A stretch of 44,204 nucleotides of DNA from Acidobacteriaceae bacterium (lineage in GTDB: Bacteria; Acidobacteriota; Terriglobia; Terriglobales; Acidobacteriaceae): positions 1-44,204 of the forward strand of contig JARLFY010000040.1 of NCBI GenBank assembly GCA_031296325.1, written 5' to 3'. A program made the position numbers and the translations under genes. The notes beneath the pieces were generated by a model. The model was not told the origin of the DNA and made no database searches. It was given only the letters and a program-made list of their open reading frames with translations. How positions within the stretch are numbered: the first letter of the stretch is position 1; each line of letters begins with the position of its first letter. This document shows positions 41,946 through 44,204 of the stretch, one piece after another.

Positions 41946-42542
41946 TTGAGCGAAGCCGCCGTCATTCCGAACGTCACCACGCCTGAGTGGGAACTGCCCT
42001 CGCGCGGCGTGGTGGGCATGGTCTGCCTGATCGTCGCCGAGGCCGCGATCTTCACCATCTTTGTAGTAGCGTATCTCTACTACGTGGGCAAGGATCGCTC
42101 CGGGCCGACTCCGCGCGAGGTTCTCGACCTGCCGATCTTCACCTCCGTCTGCCTGCTGTCGAGCAGCCTCACGGTTCACTTCGCCGTTGCCGCGCTGCAC
42201 CAAGCCAGACGCGGACTCTGCTCGCTGTGGCTGGCTGCGACCGTGTTGCTGGGAGGAATCTTCCTCGGCGGAACGGCGCACGAGTGGTACAAGCTGATCG
42301 TTCACGATGGGTTGACGATTCAGACCAACCTCTTCGGCACGACCTTTTACTCGCTGGTTGGACTACACGCGAGCCACGTCATCATTGGCCTGATCATGCT
42401 CTCGCTGGCGCTGATCTTTTCGCTCAACGGCTCCATGACCGCTAAACACACGGGACGCCTCGAAGTTCTCTCGCTCTACTGGCACTTCGTTGATGCGGTC
42501 TGGGTCGTCGTCTTCACCGTTGTTTATATTCTGGGCCGATAA
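41946..42542 (+). CDS. coxC: Cytochrome c oxidase subunit III
   Basis: 198-residue membrane subunit with about five helices, which matches the short form of subunit III in caa3 enzymes. Family stretches: LIVAEAAIFTIFVVAYLYYV, FLGGTAHEWYKL, HASHVIIGLIMLSLAL, and SLYWHFVDAVWVVVFTVVYI at the C terminus. It starts at TTG with GAGGAG upstream, 15 bases after coxA. It stabilises the core and helps proton uptake in the family. Confidence 0.93.
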   Translation: MSEAAVIPNVTTPEWELPSRGVVGMVCLIVAEAAIFTIFVVAYLYYVGKDRSGPTPREVLDLPIFTSVCLLSSSLTVHFAVAALHQARRGLCSLWLAATVLLGGIFLGGTAHEWYKLIVHDGLTIQTNLFGTTFYSLVGLHASHVIIGLIMLSLALIFSLNGSMTAKHTGRLEVLSLYWHFVDAVWVVVFTVVYILGR

Positions 42543-42567
42543 GCCAACCTCAAAGAAAGGAGTCACG

Positions 42568-43413
42568 ATGCACACCGATCCCGACCACCTCGATCCCAAT
42601 GTGATCCAGCTTCCCCGCCCTACCGCGTGGCCGATGATTCTTGCGCTCGGCGTCTCGCTGATTCTGGCGGGAATGGTGACCAGCGTTGCAGTCGCAATCC
42701 TCGGTCTGGGGTTGTGCCTCGCAAGCATCATCGGCTGGTTTCGTCAGGTGTTGCCGCACGAGGCGCACGAGCCTGTCCCGCTGGAGGACGCGGCGATTGC
42801 TCCAACCAGTGCGCGAACCCTGTTACCGCAGACGAAAGAGCCTGCCGCGCCGCATAGGGTCGAGACCTTCCAGTTGGCTACGGGCATCCGAGGCGGTCTT
42901 GCCGGTGGACTGGCGATGATCGTGCCGGCGACGATCTTCAGCCTGCTGAAGTTTCACAGCCTTTGGTATGCAACCAACCTGCTGGCCGCCGGTGGCTTCG
43001 TCAGTTGGGGCGGGGCGAGCGACGCCTTCCTCTGCCAGTTTCATCTGCAAGGATTGCTCGCCGCGATCTTCATTCATGGGCTCACGGCGCTGCTGGTTGG
43101 ACTGCTCTACGGCGCAGTGTTGCCGATGTTTCCGCGCTACCCGATCCTGAGTGCAGGCGTCATCGCTCCGCTGTTGTTGACCGGAATCCTGCACTCGGTG
43201 CTGAACGTCCTGAGTCCGCTGCTGAACCAGCGCATCGACTGGTTCTGGTTTATCCTCTCGCAGATTGCCTTCGGCCTGGTCTGCGGCTACGTCGTCAACC
43301 TACAGACCAGACTGCGCAGCGCCGAATTTCAGGCGTTGCCCTTCGCCGTGCGCGCCGGACTGCACGGCAACCACGGACCTAACTCCATCGACAAGAAAGA
43401 CAGCTCCCGATGA
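42568..43413 (+). CDS. Cox-operon membrane protein: subunit-IV-like N terminus fused to unknown domain
   Basis: 281 residues. Residues 1-65 have two helices and a MHTDPDHLDPNVIQLPRPTA start, resembling small subunit IV proteins of bacterial aa3/caa3 oxidases. After a Pro/Thr/Ala-rich linker (about 66-100) comes a second membrane part with about four or five helices (GIRGGLAGGLAMIVPATIF, GLTALLVGLLYGAVLPMF, WFILSQIAFGLVCGYVV). I do not recognise that half. AAAGGAGT before the ATG; its stop overlaps the next start by four bases. It must be made with the oxidase. Function unknown. Confidence 0.75.
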   Translation: MHTDPDHLDPNVIQLPRPTAWPMILALGVSLILAGMVTSVAVAILGLGLCLASIIGWFRQVLPHEAHEPVPLEDAAIAPTSARTLLPQTKEPAAPHRVETFQLATGIRGGLAGGLAMIVPATIFSLLKFHSLWYATNLLAAGGFVSWGGASDAFLCQFHLQGLLAAIFIHGLTALLVGLLYGAVLPMFPRYPILSAGVIAPLLLTGILHSVLNVLSPLLNQRIDWFWFILSQIAFGLVCGYVVNLQTRLRSAEFQALPFAVRAGLHGNHGPNSIDKKDSSR

Positions 43414-44153
43414 AGACTCGCTCCCTCATTCTGTGCGCACTTGCCTGCGCGGCGACGCTGGCCACGGCGGGATGTAAGAACCCTCCCGGCAAGTCCGGAA
43501 CGCAGCAGGAGACTCCGCGTCCCGAGCAGGTTGTGGACTTCCCCACGCTCTACGCCGAGAACTGCGCCTCCTGCCACGGCGTCAACGGGCAAAACGGCGC
43601 GGCGATCTCGCTGGCCAACCCGGTCTATATTGCTGCGGCGGGAGTCTCGAATATTCAGCACATCACGGCCGTCGGCGTACCCCATACCGCAATGCCAGCC
43701 TTTGCTAAATCCTCTGGCGGCATGTTGACCGACCAGCAGATCGCCATCATTGCGCAAGGCATTGCGGCGACATGGGGCAAGCCAGCCGCACTCGCTGGGG
43801 CAACGCTTCCGTCCTACGTCAGCACGACCACTGGCGAGCCAACACGCGGCAAACAGGCCTTCACAAATCTCTGCGCACGCTGCCACGGAGCGGACGCGAC
43901 CGGAGGCAAGGCCGAGAATGGAGCCATCACCGGCTCGCTGATCGACCCCGCGTATCTTGCGCTCATCAGCGATCAAGGACTACGCAGCATCGTCATCAGC
44001 GGCCAGCCCGAACAGGGAATGCCCGACTGGCGGCATCACCTGACCGGCTCCGCAGCGCGACCCATGACCGAGCAGGAGATCGCCGACGTCGTCAGTTGGC
44101 TCACCTCGCATCGCATCGCAACGCCCGGCCAGCCCTATCAACAGCACCAATAG
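43410..44153 (+). CDS. Diheme cytochrome c lipoprotein
   Basis: 247-residue exported cytochrome. The signal ends in TLATAGCKN, a fair lipobox, so the protein may be anchored to the membrane. Two heme sites CASCH and CARCH, each with a distal Met (TAMPAF, QGMPDW), make it a c4- or diheme-class I type. It probably carries electrons to the oxidase. It begins four bases before the previous stop (ATGA), so it is in the operon, and another gene follows 15 bases after the stop. Confidence 0.9.
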   Translation: MKTRSLILCALACAATLATAGCKNPPGKSGTQQETPRPEQVVDFPTLYAENCASCHGVNGQNGAAISLANPVYIAAAGVSNIQHITAVGVPHTAMPAFAKSSGGMLTDQQIAIIAQGIAATWGKPAALAGATLPSYVSTTTGEPTRGKQAFTNLCARCHGADATGGKAENGAITGSLIDPAYLALISDQGLRSIVISGQPEQGMPDWRHHLTGSAARPMTEQEIADVVSWLTSHRIATPGQPYQQHQ

Positions 44154-44168
44154 CAAGCGGAGAGACGT

Positions 44169-44204
44169 ATGAGCGAAGACCAAACCAATCCGACCCCGCC
44201 CAGC
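44169..44204 (+). CDS. Start of a further gene, cut by window
   Basis: ATG GAGCGAAGAC type start after a GGAG site seven bases upstream, with the first twelve residues MSEDQTNPTPPS. Too short for identification. In such operons a Rieske or cytochrome b subunit of a bc complex often follows, so this could be one; that is a guess from position. Confidence 0.45.
   Translation, partial: MSEDQTNPTPPS

Overview
The window is a GC-rich bacterial chromosome segment with ordinary housekeeping genes and no phage, IS or CRISPR content. Several genes point to Acidobacteriota, probably the Terriglobia/Acidobacteriaceae: a TIGR03435-type protein (a family expanded in Solibacter relatives), a DUF6599 lipoprotein next to DUF362 proteins, sigma-54 activators with many non-ATG starts around them, and abundant dispersed GTCATTC-type intergenic repeats. 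The taxon is an inference from gene content; I could not run a search.

Left part (1-11.1 kb), mostly minus strand: glutamine-dependent NAD synthetase (cut by the window edge), a membrane sugar-phosphate transferase that starts exopolysaccharide synthesis, the sulfate assimilation genes cysD, cysN and cysH, tRNA-Pro(CGG), then a small conserved protein overlapping a sigma-54 activator with a degenerate receiver, and a divergent second sigma-54 activator without a receiver. CysH is of the iron-sulfur APS-reductase type, and CysN carries an extra C-terminal domain without a P-loop, so sulfate probably goes APS to sulfite directly, without PAPS.

Middle part (11.3-25.3 kb): prolyl-tRNA synthetase, a PBP1b-like class A penicillin-binding protein, ribosomal protein L28 with a clear terminator, a fluoride channel (crcB/fluC) followed by two DUF190 genes (three DUF190 domains in all), a small nitroreductase, the TIGR03435 protein, tRNA-Glu(CTC), a pair of overlapping DUF507 genes with a good terminator, a membrane-anchored thioredoxin overlapping a YihY/BrkB protein, a sodium/solute symporter with a small two-helix partner, and a single-domain response regulator.

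Right part (25.4 kb to the end) looks like an electron-transfer and cytochrome region on the plus strand: ccmF, ccmH and a CcmI-like small protein (cytochrome c maturation), a secreted carboxypeptidase-regulatory-like protein, HtpX, a GT-C-type membrane protein, a DUF4397 lipoprotein on the other strand, then a four-gene set (fused NapH/NapG-like polyferredoxin, DUF6599 lipoprotein, two Tat-type DUF362 proteins), a cold shock protein, and a caa3-type cytochrome oxidase operon (coxB with fused cytochrome c, coxA, coxC, a subunit-IV-like fusion protein, a diheme cytochrome c lipoprotein, and the start of another gene).

The most interesting items are the polyferredoxin-DUF6599-DUF362-DUF362 set as a candidate uncharacterised periplasmic redox module, a family of at least nine dispersed repeats with shared head sequence (one copy pair enclosing an 18-bp tandem array), a 34-bp perfect palindrome in front of the exopolysaccharide gene, the CysN C-terminal extension, and the fusion proteins in the respiratory genes.
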